NCBI RefSeq assembly: GCF_000003605.2
Contig: NW_003114460.1
Location: 273,782-321,246, forward strand
DNA length: 47,465 bases
Source: Saccoglossus kowalevskii
Lineage: Eukaryota > Hemichordata > Enteropneusta > Harrimaniidae
Direction of reading: 5' to 3'
Shown here: one piece after another, positions 1 through 12,901 of the stretch
How positions within the stretch are numbered: position 1 is the stretch's first letter
How the letters are laid out: every line of letters starts with the position of its first letter
The notes under the pieces: model-generated
What the model saw: only the letters and a program-made list of their open reading frames with translations
What the model was told of the DNA's origin: nothing
Database searches by the model: none
Program-made: the position numbers and the translations under genes

Positions 1-1964
1 ATGTCAACTCATTGCCCATACTCGATGTTAATTCCCTGCCAACACTTGATGTAACTCACTATTTCCACATGATGCCAAGTCACAGTCTACACGTGATACC
101 AAGTCATTCCCAAGACATTTAAAATAATAATTGATCCATCAAGATAGTCCTAATGCTAAACGGATAATGTCAACTCACTACCAATGGGAATATGAGTAGC
201 TGCAACAAGCTGGTAATGGTCGTAATGGTTGCTGTGTAATGTCAACTTAATTTTAGTGCAATTAGGTTTCGATGGTCGTCCAACTGGGAATGCATCCACA
301 CAATTCAGCCCAAACAGTCACAAAGGTGACTGTAAATAATACGGTTATCATTCTAATGGTCAGCAACATAATATGATCTCGTGTGTTGTAGGTCTCTCTA
401 GTGCAAAGTATTCAGTTGACCTGTCAACAACTTGACTTACATTCTGTCTATATTTGTCCGGGGCATTGGTAACAAGTAAAAAGTTGTTCCCTCATTGCAT
501 TCAAACATGTTTTGGGCACTCACATGCATATCTACTGGTGTATAATAGTAACCTAATGATTACATGTATGTGTGCATTTGTAGCCGTCAACGCTGCCTTC
601 TCTACTCCAAATTGGAATCCAGGGTAATGTTGTTTTACTTCACATGGTCATCTGTTACGTATGACGTTTGTTTCACCGCCCTCGAAGAATCCAATATTAT
701 ATCTCATAATTTACTCCCCTTTTACCGGTGTGTTTTTAAAATGGAAGTTGGCAATAAGTGATGTTGTGTTCTATAATTGTTGGTTGTGCACTAAACTCTA
801 TCGACCTATCCCATCAATCCTTTGTTCCATGCACCAGTTGATGTAGGAGTATTTATGTAGACTGCATGACATCCAAATGGCCGGAACGGATTGAGCTGTT
901 TCCCCTAAAAAGAAGCCTGCTATATTGTACTTACTGCAAGTTAAATGTCCCATTAAGTGCGATGCGATGCTACTCTAAAAACTCGGCTCTAATTCCCCCC
1001 TCTCCTGGCCATCATTAACTTCGATGCTGTCGAATTGCAAGAGCTGCCTTTGAAAATGGCCAATTTTTCAACTCGTTCCATTACTGAGTGAAAACAGCAA
1101 CAAAAGACCTGTTGTGGTCGTCAGACTTTCTCGCTTTGTGTTCTGGATATGTATGGTATATATCAGATGAGAAAGTGGCACCCTTCTATATACCTACCTC
1201 AGTGTGCGTGGGAGAATATTATTCAGGCTGATTGAGGTGAATTCGCATCACTCCATCGCGATTGACACACTCATACTAAATCGTGATGGCCATTATAAAA
1301 ATGTTGATAAAACATTCTTGTACTTAAGAAAGTTTCGATTCAAAAATAAATCGCCTAATTCAACTTGACATGGCACAGTTTTTTTTTGGGGGGGGGGGGT
1401 GGTGTATCGTCCGTTGGTATGGTAATTTGAACTCGGCCAATTGAAACTAAAGTTGTGCGATTATTGGTTAACGCAACATGATTCAAATAGCAGTTTCAAG
1501 TGTCCTCACACCTGTGCAATACGAGAAGCGAGTAAGTTTCCCCTAAAAGCCTCGGATGAAAAGATAGATATGTTGCTTTTTCACTGTCATCAGTGTGGCA
1601 TGTAATCGTTGATTGTGTCCAGTCCGGGGGCTTTTATCTGCGTTTCGTGAGCTTGGTTTGACATTACGCATCATATAGCGCAATTTGAGGCGTAAACATG
1701 TAACTGTTTAATACATAGTCATAAACCATCGAGAGCATCTGAAAGGTCCACCGTGCATGGGAATAGTCAGATCTTATATCATTGCGGTTCTCGCTTCGTT
1801 TGTTTCAATTCTTTCGTGGCATGTTTCATTCTAAGTATTCCTATAATCTAGCAGAATTTGGAAAGTGTGTTTGAAAGCATCGTCATGGTGATTTGCTGAG
1901 TTTGTACAGGTGTGTGGCAGCGTGTGTCTGATCGAGTAACTTTGGTGGGAAAAAAGCGTCGTAA

Positions 1965-2142
1965 TCGACATCACGTGAATGCAAACCTCAAAAAGCTTTT
2001 CCGATTTTCACTTGCATGCATCCATTTCTTGATGCATCTAAAGAAAGAAGGTGCAACAAGAAACCTTGTCACGGTGAAAACGAAAAACATCAATGCTGCC
2101 GACATGCCATTTCGATAGCCGAGAAGACGTGTCCCTGTGCAG
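1965..2142 (+). other. Cysteine-rich open frame with a possible donor
   Basis: After an in-frame stop at 1962-1964 the frame stays open to 2204. Up to a CAG/GTATAAG donor-like site at 2142/2143 it encodes eight cysteines, including PQKAFPIFTC, RRCNKKPC, QCCRH and KTCPC. The even cysteine count recalls small disulphide-rich extracellular modules, but no family is recognised and no good acceptor precedes it. It may be chance. Confidence 0.15.
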
Positions 2143-2899
2143 GTATAAGCGACCAGCATAAACCGACATGTGTTGATCACTTGGAATCTAGGGGAGTTTC
2201 CTAAATGATTTTAGAACCCTATAAATTGTAGTTTGGTGTTATGTTACTCCAAGTCTTCTATTTAATTGGTCATTTGACAACTACCAGATCTTATCGGGTT
2301 ATCCTCCTGAAGACCTTTCCCTATGGGTACCATATATTGGTTAAGTAAATGCCTACCATATCCGTTACTTGTCGGTGTGATATTATATTCTAAGTGCAGC
2401 GACTTAACTTAATAATATTTCGTTCAGTGGAAGTCATCCACCATCTCCTTCCCTATATGACGCTAATGCAAAGTTCAGACAATTCACCGCCGGCCATACC
2501 TTTTTCTTCATTTTCACGCTAATTCACTAGCAATTGATTTTAACATTATAACCCTTCAATACAAGAGCTATTTAGTAATTATCAGAGTGTCTATGAATAA
2601 TTACGTAGCTTTATTTTCGGTTCGAATTGTTCGATGTGTCCAATAAGAAAGACGGTATTCGTAGCCTTCTGAGTTCGTACTAATAATATTTGATCGTTTT
2701 GATCGAGCAATATTACTCGCCATTCAGATCGGATCGGTTCGACTGTGAACTAGACAAGAATTGTGATATATTTATTCATAGCTATCCGGATTAGAAATAT
2801 AATAATTCCCCAGGAACGACACTTTTGGCGCGTTCTGTGCGTCGTATTTGAGTTGTCTTCATACGTCTTGGTAATTAGGAAAATGGACGTTAAGTCAAA

Positions 2900-3245
2900 C
2901 GTAATGCATAGGCCAATGTTAAGAAACGGACAACCTACAGTATTATGTTTAGACCAAACTTTTTTAAACAATGTCTAGCGCAAAAATATACCCTTTACGT
3001 AAATTGTTTCTTACTGTTTACCGGCCACTAGTAAAATACACACTTACACAACGTTATACTAGTAGAATATAAAGGGAATGAGATTCAAACGTATTGCGTA
3101 ATACAAAGGGACGGATTACGTACAGCGATATTTTCGAGCCAAACTTTGTTAAACAATGTTTAGCGAAGCCATCAGCCCTTTCTGTAAATTGTTTCTCACC
3201 ATTGTTCTGCCACGCTGGCAATACATACCAAACCAACTCCATAAA
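2900..3245. repeat. Old local direct duplication (~185-base period)
   Basis: Two diverged copies lie in direct order, at roughly 2900-3050 and 3085-3245. Shared blocks include CCAAACTTT-TTAAACAATG, TAGCG, CCCTTT and GTAAATTGTTTCT. The similarity is clear by eye but broken by many changes, so the duplication is old. Confidence 0.5.
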
Positions 3246-3368
3246 ACAGGGGCCAATATAGAATGATGCAGTCCCATATAGTACGCAGTGCGTCCGACGA
3301 TGGATTGTTAACTTTACAGCCGCGTTAGAAACTCTCAAGTAAATAAAATTAAATTACTAGTATATACG

Positions 3369-3566
3369 TACTGTAAAATACTTTATTTTAGCTGGAATTA
3401 ATTGCGCTGAAAAGATTTTTAGGTGTTTTGTATGGAATAAATTTTCATTGATTTTTGTTGAATGTAAAATATAGGAAAAAAGATATATTCGCTGGATTTT
3501 ATTTTCACTGAATCCTCCCTTCAGTGAAAATGGCAAAAATTAATTCCAATCGAATATAATACAGTA
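3369..3566. mobile_element. Foldback / MITE-like element
   Basis: The ends are TACTGTA and TACAGTA. Inner arms TGGAATTAATT (3393-3403) and AATTAATTCCA (3538-3548) are perfect inverted copies. Inside lies a perfect 12-bp hairpin, ATTTTCACTGAA (3501-3512) and TTCAGTGAAAAT (3520-3531), with a 7-base loop. There is no coding capacity. The structure suits a non-autonomous DNA transposon. Confidence 0.5.
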
Positions 3567-5997
3567 TAGTACGATTATACTGATATTGAAAGTCATTGTG
3601 TGACGTCATATTAAGAATTTGGGTGATAATAATTTTCGTGTGTTGTACAAACAGTGGATAAAAAGGTCCGTTACCGCAGCTTTTGTCATGCATGTGCAAA
3701 TCTCTGGTACTGCCGACTAAATTTTGTTTAATTCCGCCACTGTGAGATGAGTTCTTTTCAGATGCCTGCTCACATGTGTTGTAAAGATGGCAGAAACGTG
3801 GCTTCGGTTGACGTGTTTTTTGTTTACGAAAGTTTCGCGATTTATTAACAAAAGGTCGCTACTATTGGTCCAAACGTATGAAGAGAACATGGGTCGAATG
3901 AAATGAACCACGTGTGTAACTCTATCCTGACGTAACATCTATCATCTAATGCCTTTCCAAATAGTTCGATGACAGTGAAAAAAACAATCCTGAGAACCAT
4001 ACAGCATCTTGTATCCATGGAAATGAATCCCGTGAGTTAAAAACAGTGTTTCCGTGAGATGTGAATAATACTCCATGTAGTACACGTGTAATAAATTATG
4101 TACTGACCATATGCTTCGTATAACTGCGCTGCAACAGGGAGATCACAGCCGCCCTCACTCGCACTTAGGAATAGCAGTGGACACCACATTCAATTGGACG
4201 ATCTAGTCGGTTCCGATTTGTAAACGTACCAGTTAGTACAGGTAAATCGTATTAATAACTCTGTGTGATTCTTTTTTTCACCTACTATATAGGTTTGCTC
4301 AAGTGCCAGTTTTGTTTCCATTTCCATGATTTTGATATGGGTTATTTTCTCCAAATCACTGATAACTCACTGACTAACGTATACGTCAATATTTTAAATA
4401 CACCAGAGAGTGGCTTATATTTATAGAGTTGCTATGACAACTAAAACGTCGCCAGTCTACACATTCGTCCCCCTCGTTCGTTGTTTTATCACTTGTCATG
4501 GTTCAAATATATTTGTCTATTCCAGTTCAAGGCGACAGCGACACATACACCGTTAGTGTCGAGACTGTTGTCATAGGCATGGTGCGGTTATAGACCTACA
4601 GGTCCATGGTGCAGCCAAACTTGGACGCCCTCGGCTCGATGCGTTTTTTTTTTTTCTTGATTACAATCGGTTGCTTTTACCAATGTGATGATGAGTATAG
4701 TGGATTATTTACCAGTCCCATCTTTCCCGCAATCAAAACAATTTATTCAATTTTCTGTCTACTGTTTCTTGTTTTTCCTCTCCAGGGATCTAATCGCCAA
4801 CTCCCGGGCTCCCCTGTGGTCAAAAAACAACAATGTTAGTATGTGTAAACTTTTGCCACTTAACCCAGGAGTAAATGTTGTTGTAATACGATTCGGGAAG
4901 AAGTTACCCCTTGCGTGGGACAATTCTTGAATTCGTCAAAACAATCTTCGCTGGTTTAGAGCATTTTTTCCCAAAAATTATTTCCTTCTCTAACATGTTT
5001 GGCACGGATTAGTAGAGTACACGTATGGTATCTTGAAATATACGAGACAATGGCCTGTCTATAAAACACTTTCTGCAAAACGATTCATCGTGTGTAAACA
5101 AACACATACCGCCAAGTTCATTGAAATGCGTTAATGTCTTGATGTGGTGGCATTTCAGAAGCTAAAAGATTGTTTTGCTGTGTTTTTCTAACAAATCCAT
5201 GACAATCAAACTCGACATTCGTATAATAAAATTAATATTGAGTATTTGCCGTGCGCTATCTGGGCCAATCTTATTAAAATCTGATTATCGTATTGTCCGT
5301 GTATTTTTTAAATTTTATATATTGTATTTTTTTAGTTCTTTATTTGTTCTATTATTTTGCATATTTTTTCATTATGTATTATGTTAACTATTGCCATGCC
5401 CTGTGGTTTTCGCGATCACCAAAACTTTAAAAAAACTGCCAGCAAATAAATAATAAACTAGAATAAAATAGAATAGAATAGAAAAAAGGTATATAAAAAT
5501 AAATTCATATTTGGAAAAATAATGAAAAACCAAAATAAATAAAGCTTAAACTAAGATCATATTTTAATCAGATTGTTTCTAAACGTAATATTTTAATAAA
5601 ATTTAATATTGGTAATTTGCGTAGTGATTCTACTTATGCTGCGTCGTGATGGCCTGTAACTTGTAACGTTGCATACAGGTACAACAGCGAAACAGTCAGT
5701 CGCAAAGAAAGAAAGAAAGAAATGGTATTTTCTATGATATCTTAGGATATTTCGTGTTCTCACGTGCAAAACATGACTACAAGGCACTGTTGAGAGATGG
5801 GAACACTGCATTTTTATCATGTACCGGTAATATTTGTATGCATTTGATATCTAATAATTACTGCAAACGTTATGCTACCTTCGAATGTTCGTTACCTATG
5901 CCGCTACTAGCTATGCGGTAGCGCTGTGTCAACTGAACGAGAGAAAGTGTGCACGGCATGAGAAAGAAATGACCACTCACCCACACCTGGTTGCATT

Positions 5998-6735
5998 TAT
6001 AAAACCGTCTATATTCGCCTAGTATTCTCCACAGGAAAGTTAGCCGAACAGCTTAAGGTGTTGGCAGTTATTGTGGGGCACGGATACAAATTACATGTGG
6101 TGAATTTCATTCGGCTTTGAATTGGTTCCGAAAATACAGTTGGTAATATTATTTCTACAGCGTGTCACGTGTCAAACTGTGGTGGTGGGCGTATCAGCGG
6201 TATTACAATGGATCGGTTTGTTTTTTGTCGTTGAACTCGAAATCGCTATGGTAACCAACTGATGTTATCTTACTCTGGTACCCCTGCTATTTTAAAAGAG
6301 TTCTGCTTTGCTTACTATACGCGCAAACCGTGTTTGAACTGCAACCTGTGCGAGTGGTGCTGTTCCCCATGTCCAATTATAATTCGTTGACTGCGAAAAC
6401 CACTGCTGTCCGATTGATCGCTAAATGTATTCATTGGAATAGATCCTGCAAATTTCCTCCTAGACGTTATACCTACTTGCTTTATATCAACTAAAATTAA
6501 AGAAAAATCACTGTGAACGGCTTTTCGTGCGATTTGGACTGTTTTTATGTGGATTAATTTGTTGCTAGCGGTGACAACTGGACAAAAACGCTCCCATGAT
6601 GCACTTCCAGAAGATGATGACTGATATTATAAGATGGATTCGATAATATCAGCGTCATGGATGTATTACTATGCCAACAATTCGCTAGCTAGATCAGTTT
6701 GGAAAAGTTAATACTCGTCGGGGAGATGTCAAAGG
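5998..6735 (+). promoter_or_regulatory. Candidate TATA promoter and 5' noncoding exon for BMP gene A
   Basis: TATAAAA at 5998-6004 would place a start site near 6030. A region without a long ORF runs to AAAGG followed by the donor GTGAGT at 6736. Genes of the BMP2/4 class commonly start with untranslated exons and the next + strand gene begins at 10327, so this could be its first exon. The matching acceptor just upstream of 10327 is not obvious. Inference only. Confidence 0.25.
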
Positions 6736-9700
6736 GTGAGTTTGGATTGTATCTTCCGCTTTTCGAAGATTGCATTTAATCTCATATAATATATGATTCC
6801 AAAATGTTGGTAAAATTTACGACCAAAAATTACGTCTAAAATTAAAAGTAAATTATCTCTTAGTCGCCGTTCTGACGCGCCGCGCATGTGAACCGTTTTC
6901 CAGATGACTTAAAAACTGGTCAATGTTGAACCAGTTATTAAAATCTGTTTCGAAAAGCCGACCATAACATTGTTTGGCTAAGACTACGGCAACTTGAGGT
7001 CATATCATGTGTATCGTAGTAGATTCACTTGTCACGTGATACACATATGATCTCCCATACACTGGTTTTACCACATTCGGCAAATTTTCAGCATTATATT
7101 CAGTTTGGTTATGTGTACATCCGGGGTTTTCACTTTTCATCCGCTCCGATATCGTCCAACATACTAACATTGACTGGAAACGTACGCAGCGAAGTTGAGC
7201 TTAGAGAATTAGTATTAGCTACCAGTATTCGTAAAAACGAACTTTATTCCCGGAAGTTGTCTAAAACCACCCATGTAGTTCTGATATGCAAAATTTTTCC
7301 TCAGACCATTCTTTAAATTCAATTGAGTTATATTGGTAACATATTGAATTTGTGTAGGTTGATAAAAAAGAACGTTCCAATAAAGTAAAATGACAGCATA
7401 TCAAAAACGTAAAATGGCAGCATATCAAAAAACCAAACTGATCTCTTACCTGTCTGTATATATTAAATTTACCGGAGAAAAGTCTAAGCTTACAGCCAAA
7501 TGTAATCTAAGTACAAACTAAAGGTATTACAGTTGTAAGTTATTTATTTTACTTTGAAGTTATGTTGTAACTTATATTCAATAATTCCATTGTTCTTTCA
7601 CCACATTCACGCAAGCGTTTTATATTACTATCCGCCGTTATTTCATTTAATCCTCTATTGTTATATAGATAATTTAAGTACATGCTTATTGCAAATTATG
7701 TGGTTTCAATAACAACTAAAAAAATCAGGTTATTGATAATACCCATTTATAACCAAGTCCATTTTAAATACTGTAAAATAACTACTTGCCATTTGGATTA
7801 ACGTAAGAAGAAGTAGAACATAAAAATACAAACGATATATAATTGATGCTGAATTAAATAGTAAAACTACGAGGTGACTAAGACAGCTTTTACAACGCTA
7901 ATCGCCAGACAGCACTACGCGTATAAGGCTTCGTGTTATTTCCTGGTTTAATAACTGTAATACTGTCATCGTTAGCGCTGAGGAGATTATACCTGTCACT
8001 GTCAAAAATAATTTATATTAAATATCACACACTTTCATCGGCTACCAAAACTAAGTGTATATTGATTTACGATTAAAATTGAATATTTTACAAATTGATC
8101 TCTATGGCAGTGCAAAGAAACTACAACTGTGTTTTTTTTAAAGTCACACAATATTCGGTTATGAAATAATAAAATTTCAACATAATCATATGTTAAGTGA
8201 AAGCGGTACCGTAACTCTCAGCTGTCAGCATAGTTACAATTCGTAAAACTTATACCAATTTATTAAAAATGACAGTTGAACTTTAGGTTCAGTTGTGCGG
8301 TGTCGCAACGTCAAGTTAGTATTTGACAATCTCAGGCTGGTCTCAATCTCAATCTCAATATTTTTTATATTTACATATCTTGGGTAGCTAGGGATTACAC
8401 TTTCACTGATTTGTTCCTCAATACATATACATATAAGCATAATACATTATGTTTGTTTATTGGCGAAAACTGAGGAAGGCATCGTGTTTGTTTTCCCCAA
8501 AGACATTAGAAAATACATTTTCTTTGGTTTCCCTGGGGTTTCATGTCACGTGTAAATTAAATATGCAAAATATATTTGTTGTTAAATATCGGGAAACTGG
8601 TTATTAAATTTCAAATTTCTTGTGTGGTGCAGTATGAATAACCTATATCTGTATTTATCAAATCCAGGGAACGGGGAAAGAAAAATACCAGTTATTTCAT
8701 TACAGCCAACAAAAACAACGGCCGTGTCATTGCGACTTCAGAGTCTGCTGATCACAGTGGTAGGCATCTCGTCGCTTGTAATAATTTACAACTCTTTCTT
8801 AAAATTGTTTGGTTATGTCTCTTCTCAATTAATTTAAAAAAAATACATGATGTCGCTACAAACTAATATTATGTGTTCTTTTTAAAAGGGAAATGTTCGT
8901 TTTGTGAATGTGTGGTAGCTTACGTGCGTCCTTTTCATAACAATGACGAGAGCAAAAACTGCTGTTTATTTGTTTTGAGCTCAGTGGACACCGGTAAGTC
9001 CACCAAAATGATGTAAAGAGTTTATCTCATCGAAGGACGTACTGGTATTTTGCTTTTCTTAAAATGATGAGTAGAAGCCATTATAGAAAACAATTCCCAA
9101 ATAACACCTGTTAATTGGTGATTTACATTTAAATGCGGTCGTTGGGTGGAAGAGGCCACAATCACACCACTGCACTGACGGAATGTTTTGAAGCGGTTTT
9201 ACGACAATGCTACTCAAAATGAAGAGTCATTCAATCGTCTCGAAGATCACATCTGACGACGTAAGTGCCCATTTTACTAAATTGACTTTTGTGAGAAAAC
9301 AATGTGCCTAATGTCGGTAAAAAACATAAACGGGCCACCGGTTTCTATGCTGTCTCAGACAGCGTCTGCTGCTGGATAATCCATCCCTCAAACTTCACTG
9401 AGTGCGTTAGGTCCGGAATTTTAATTGATATTCCTCCAACATTCTACTCCATTCTCTGCATGTTAAATACTGACAGTGTGGTGTGGCAATAAGTCGAGCC
9501 ACAATCATTACCATCAAACGTAAACCAAAATAAATCCGATATTATTGTATGTAGCTAGTCTCTGCGAAGCCCTCTAACTGACGTCATCGTTAAAACAACA
9601 CATTCCAAAGATGCGTTTTTGAAACAAAAGATTTTTTATGCTAATTATGCATTGTTGGGTGATCACCGATTTTGGCCGAACCGGTGTGCAAGTGTGAATC

Positions 9701-10326
9701 GGAGAGTTGAAGCGACCAACGTCCCGCGCAACGAAGGCTAGCTAGCGAGCGTGCGTGCGTTATATCAGGTTATATCCGGGCTCACATCCATTTTACCTGA
9801 TCTTTAATCTAAGTATTCGGTCTAGTGATGGTAAGGTGTTAATTGGGAGGGCTTATTCGCCCCGAATCGATGCTGGCACAGCCAAGAGTTAACTCGATTG
9901 CATGGCCCACGTTTTTCACAGCCGGAAACCCAACTCATTAAGACTGAATACATATCGTCGTCTGTCAAGTTTTTTTAAGGCAAAGAACAAACAATGGGTA
10001 TAATATTTAGAATTTCATGAGGTTGTCTGGGGGCAGATTGTACTGTTAGTTACTCTACACGCCACGGGAGAGCGTACAGCTGGACGTCAACGTCTGCAAA
10101 GAAATACCAACCAGGGGTACGACAAGTTGTGAATCCGTTTGTTTTCCCAAACTTTTCGGAGTTGATTAAATTCGACAATTCAGGCAACTTCTCAAGCGTA
10201 CAGGGAATATTTGTGCCGACCCCGAGCTCCACCTGTGTTGCTAATTATTACGTCACATCCTGTTTCTACACTGGAAGAGAGAAATTCTACCGCATTGGAA
10301 TGTCTGTCACAAACAATAATTCGACC
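6736..10326. other. Upstream region of BMP gene A
   Basis: No supported coding gene. Donor-like GTAAGT sites at 8994 and 9261 could belong to alternative untranslated exons of gene A, but nothing confirms this. A short CpG-containing patch lies at about 9715-9780. Confidence 0.3.
7385..7433. repeat. 24-base direct repeat, two copies
   Basis: Adjacent copies of GTAAAATGRCAGCATATC followed by an A run start at 7385 and 7409. They differ at one internal base, which points to recent tandem duplication. Confidence 0.6.
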
Positions 10327-12115
10327 ATGATTGGAAAAATAGCGCCTGTGATGCTTTTGGCGATTTTGACCAATTCTTGTGTGGCATCTCCGACCAACCT
10401 GGTAGACTCGGAGAAGCTGGAGAAGCGAATGTTGGCCGCGTTCGGCTTACATGAACGGCCGCGTCCGAAGCCAACCGTGACAGTGCCACAATTTATGTTG
10501 GATCTGTATAAACGAGTGGAAATGGGTAACGTAAAGACACTGGAAAGCCCACGATGTCAGTTTGTTGACAGTAACATTCCAGGCAACATCGTACGCAGTT
10601 TTCCGAACAGAGGTTAGTAAACTGATCTTTTACTTTTTGTTTTTACTTCATACTTGTAAAGTGCAGGGAAATACACATATTCAGCTGTTGTCCCATTCAT
10701 GTGAATCAGTTTATCGATCACCACTCACCATGGGCAGCACTTGTATCTTCATTTGTTGTGATTGGTGTTGTTGGGAAATACTTTTACAAGTCTGATCGGG
10801 ATAGAATACAGAACTAGAGCATTAGTATATGACAACGCAAGTATGGCCTAATTAACTGAGATCACTGAATACACTAATTAATTTGATGAGATCCCAATGT
10901 ATTCGACACACCCCATAACAGTCAATCGATTAAGTTTGCCAATAGTAATTATAAATTTCCTGTCTCGTTGATAATGAACATCTCCGGGCCATGCACTTTT
11001 TGTAGTGATGTCTAGACTGGTTACACAGCAGACGCCAATCTCAGAGTAATTGACAGTTGGTTCCTAAAGTAGAAGTCGACACATTGTCATGCAGCTCTAT
11101 GTAGTTCTTATTTAGTGGTAAGATACGTTTAGTCAGTGATGACGTATGTTCCCCAGCTGGCCGACTAACATTTGATACGTTTGTACTGGTACCGCAATAA
11201 ACCTCTGTCATCATGACAAATTTCCACGCGCTATAATAAATACATCTTTATTTTACGTTTTTTTTTTTTGTTTTTTTTTTTACAGGTACTACATTGAAAC
11301 AGTCAAATTCTTCTCGTGGCGACATTTGTTTTCGTCGCAAACTTCTGTATAATGTGTCTACCGTACCACTCGGAGAGAAAATCCACACTGCCGAGGTACG
11401 ACTGGAATTCCCCCATAGTATACAGAGCTGGGGTATTCCTACTGGATTGGTGTATATCGTGAAAATATATCAAATGCTCTCAAATACTACCGCGGTGGAC
11501 GGTGGGAAACAGCTTAAGTTGTTGGTTTCGAGAGAACTGCAACGACATAAACAAAATTACCGACCGTATGACATCGTCAGTGCCGTCAGAATGTGGCAGG
11601 CGGATCCAAGCACCAATCACGGGCTTTTGTTAACTTTGGAGACGGAGGATAACAATATACCGGATAACTATGGGAACTGTCCAGATATTCCCTCATATCA
11701 ACCAACATTGGAAATGATCTCCGAAGACGACAGTCAATGTGAAAAGCGAACGAAACGAGCAAGCTCCGGTCGAAATCGTAAGAAGCCCGAGCACGCCGAT
11801 ATATGTAAACGTCACCCTCTATATGTAAATTTTCGTGAAGTTGGCTGGCATGATTGGATCATTGCTCCGGCAGGTTACGAAGCTTTCTATTGCCATGGTG
11901 ACTGTCCATTCCCCTTGAATGAGAATCTGAATGGTACCAATCATGCAATTATTCAGACTTTAGTGAATACCATCGAACCCAATGCCGTCAAATCTAAAGC
12001 TTGCTGTGCTCCCACCAAACTTTCTTCTATCTCTATGCTCTACTTCGATAACAACGACAACGTTGTGCTGCGACAGTATGAAAATATGGTTGTTGAAGCT
12101 TGTGGCTGTCTGTAA
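10327..12115 (+). CDS. Divergent BMP2/4-type TGF-beta ligand (tandem paralogue A)
   Basis: Secreted dimeric morphogen precursor of the BMP2/4 (Dpp) class. Coding exons are 10327-10612 and 11286-12115, joined by a GT-AG intron (donor GTTAGT, acceptor after a long T tract), giving 371 aa. The start at 10327 (ACCATGA) is chosen because a hydrophobic signal peptide follows at once ([20 protein letters not shown]); an in-frame ATG at 10300 is possible but has a weaker context. The prodomain carries the family motif [12 protein letters not shown] near residue 40. A furin-type site RTKR lies at residues 250-253. The mature part (254-371) has the seven knot cysteines at 269, 298, 302, 335, 336, 368 and 370, the GWHDWI wrist motif and a conserved N-linked site NGT. 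By hand alignment it is about two thirds identical to the downstream paralogue from the first knot cysteine. Oddities are a C-terminus of CGCL instead of CGCR and one extra residue before the CC pair. The BMP2/4 class call is firm; exact orthology is not. Confidence 0.93.
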
Positions 12116-12895
12116 AGTTTTTTTTTTCATTATAATTTCTTAAGTTGCAATATTTGTTTTATTTTGCTGAAAAAAAACTTCACGATATTCCTCTCCAGCT
12201 GCGAGCCTCGATGTGTGCAGTAGAGTACATTTATTTTTTTTAAATTTAAATTGTTTATTAGCAAAGGGCTTTTTTTTGTAATAAGAGTTATATCGGCTGT
12301 CATTACATTTTAACACTTCGTTGTTTTACTTTAAGAATTTGTACAAACACAACACGTCAAACAAATGTGTGTAGAGGATTTGTGATAACGAGAGAATTCA
12401 CAGGCTTCTATCATTCTCACAATCCCAACCAGTTCTGGAAAAAGTTCCAGATATTTTTTAGAATATTTCCGTATAGAATATTACCGCATTTTTACTATAA
12501 CCTGGTGCGTTTCCCAATCAGTGCTAGTTGTCACGCGTTTTCATGTCTGTACCAAAAAATGGACCTACAGACATGCAAATGACCAGACCATTGGTTTTAG
12601 TAAACTTGTGAAAATCCTTTATTAAATAGGTGTTGTGCAAATATCATTAATCTTGTTTAATTTTTTTAAGAACAAAGTAAAAAAAAACGTGTAGACGCGA
12701 TTTTAAGAGTACGACTTTTCGATTTTGTTCAGTAGTGTACATTGTGGCGTAGTGCTGGATTCATTATGTCTATTTTGATAACCAGGAAATGACTGCCTTT
12801 CCTGGCACCATGGACCTCCATCCTGGCACCAGACAGTATTAGCTTAGGAAACACCGAAGTCCAGTCTGTCGAGCTTTTATGTAAATACGATTAGA

Positions 12896-12901
12896 AATAA
12901 A
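12896..12901 (+). other. Poly(A) signal of BMP gene A
   Basis: AATAAA lies 781 bases past the stop codon. A T/GT-rich stretch (about 12911-12960) follows, as expected for a cleavage site. It would give a 3' UTR of about 0.8 kb. Confidence 0.55.

Larger units (their letters stand above)
1..5997. other. Gene-poor stretch left of the BMP genes
   Basis: No coding gene can be supported here. The first ~115 bases look like a degenerate minisatellite of about 25-29 bases (variants of CACATGATGCCAAGTCA). There is a T/G homopolymer tract ending in a G run around 1388-1399, a (GAAA)n run at 5705-5722, and AT-rich low-complexity sequence at about 5400-5530. The structured repeats and a cysteine-rich ORF are listed separately. 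Confidence 0.5.

Noticed and set aside
10129-10326. Upstream in-frame extension of BMP gene A
   Set aside because: The frame is open but adds residues before an obvious signal peptide, and the extension has no ATG before 10300.
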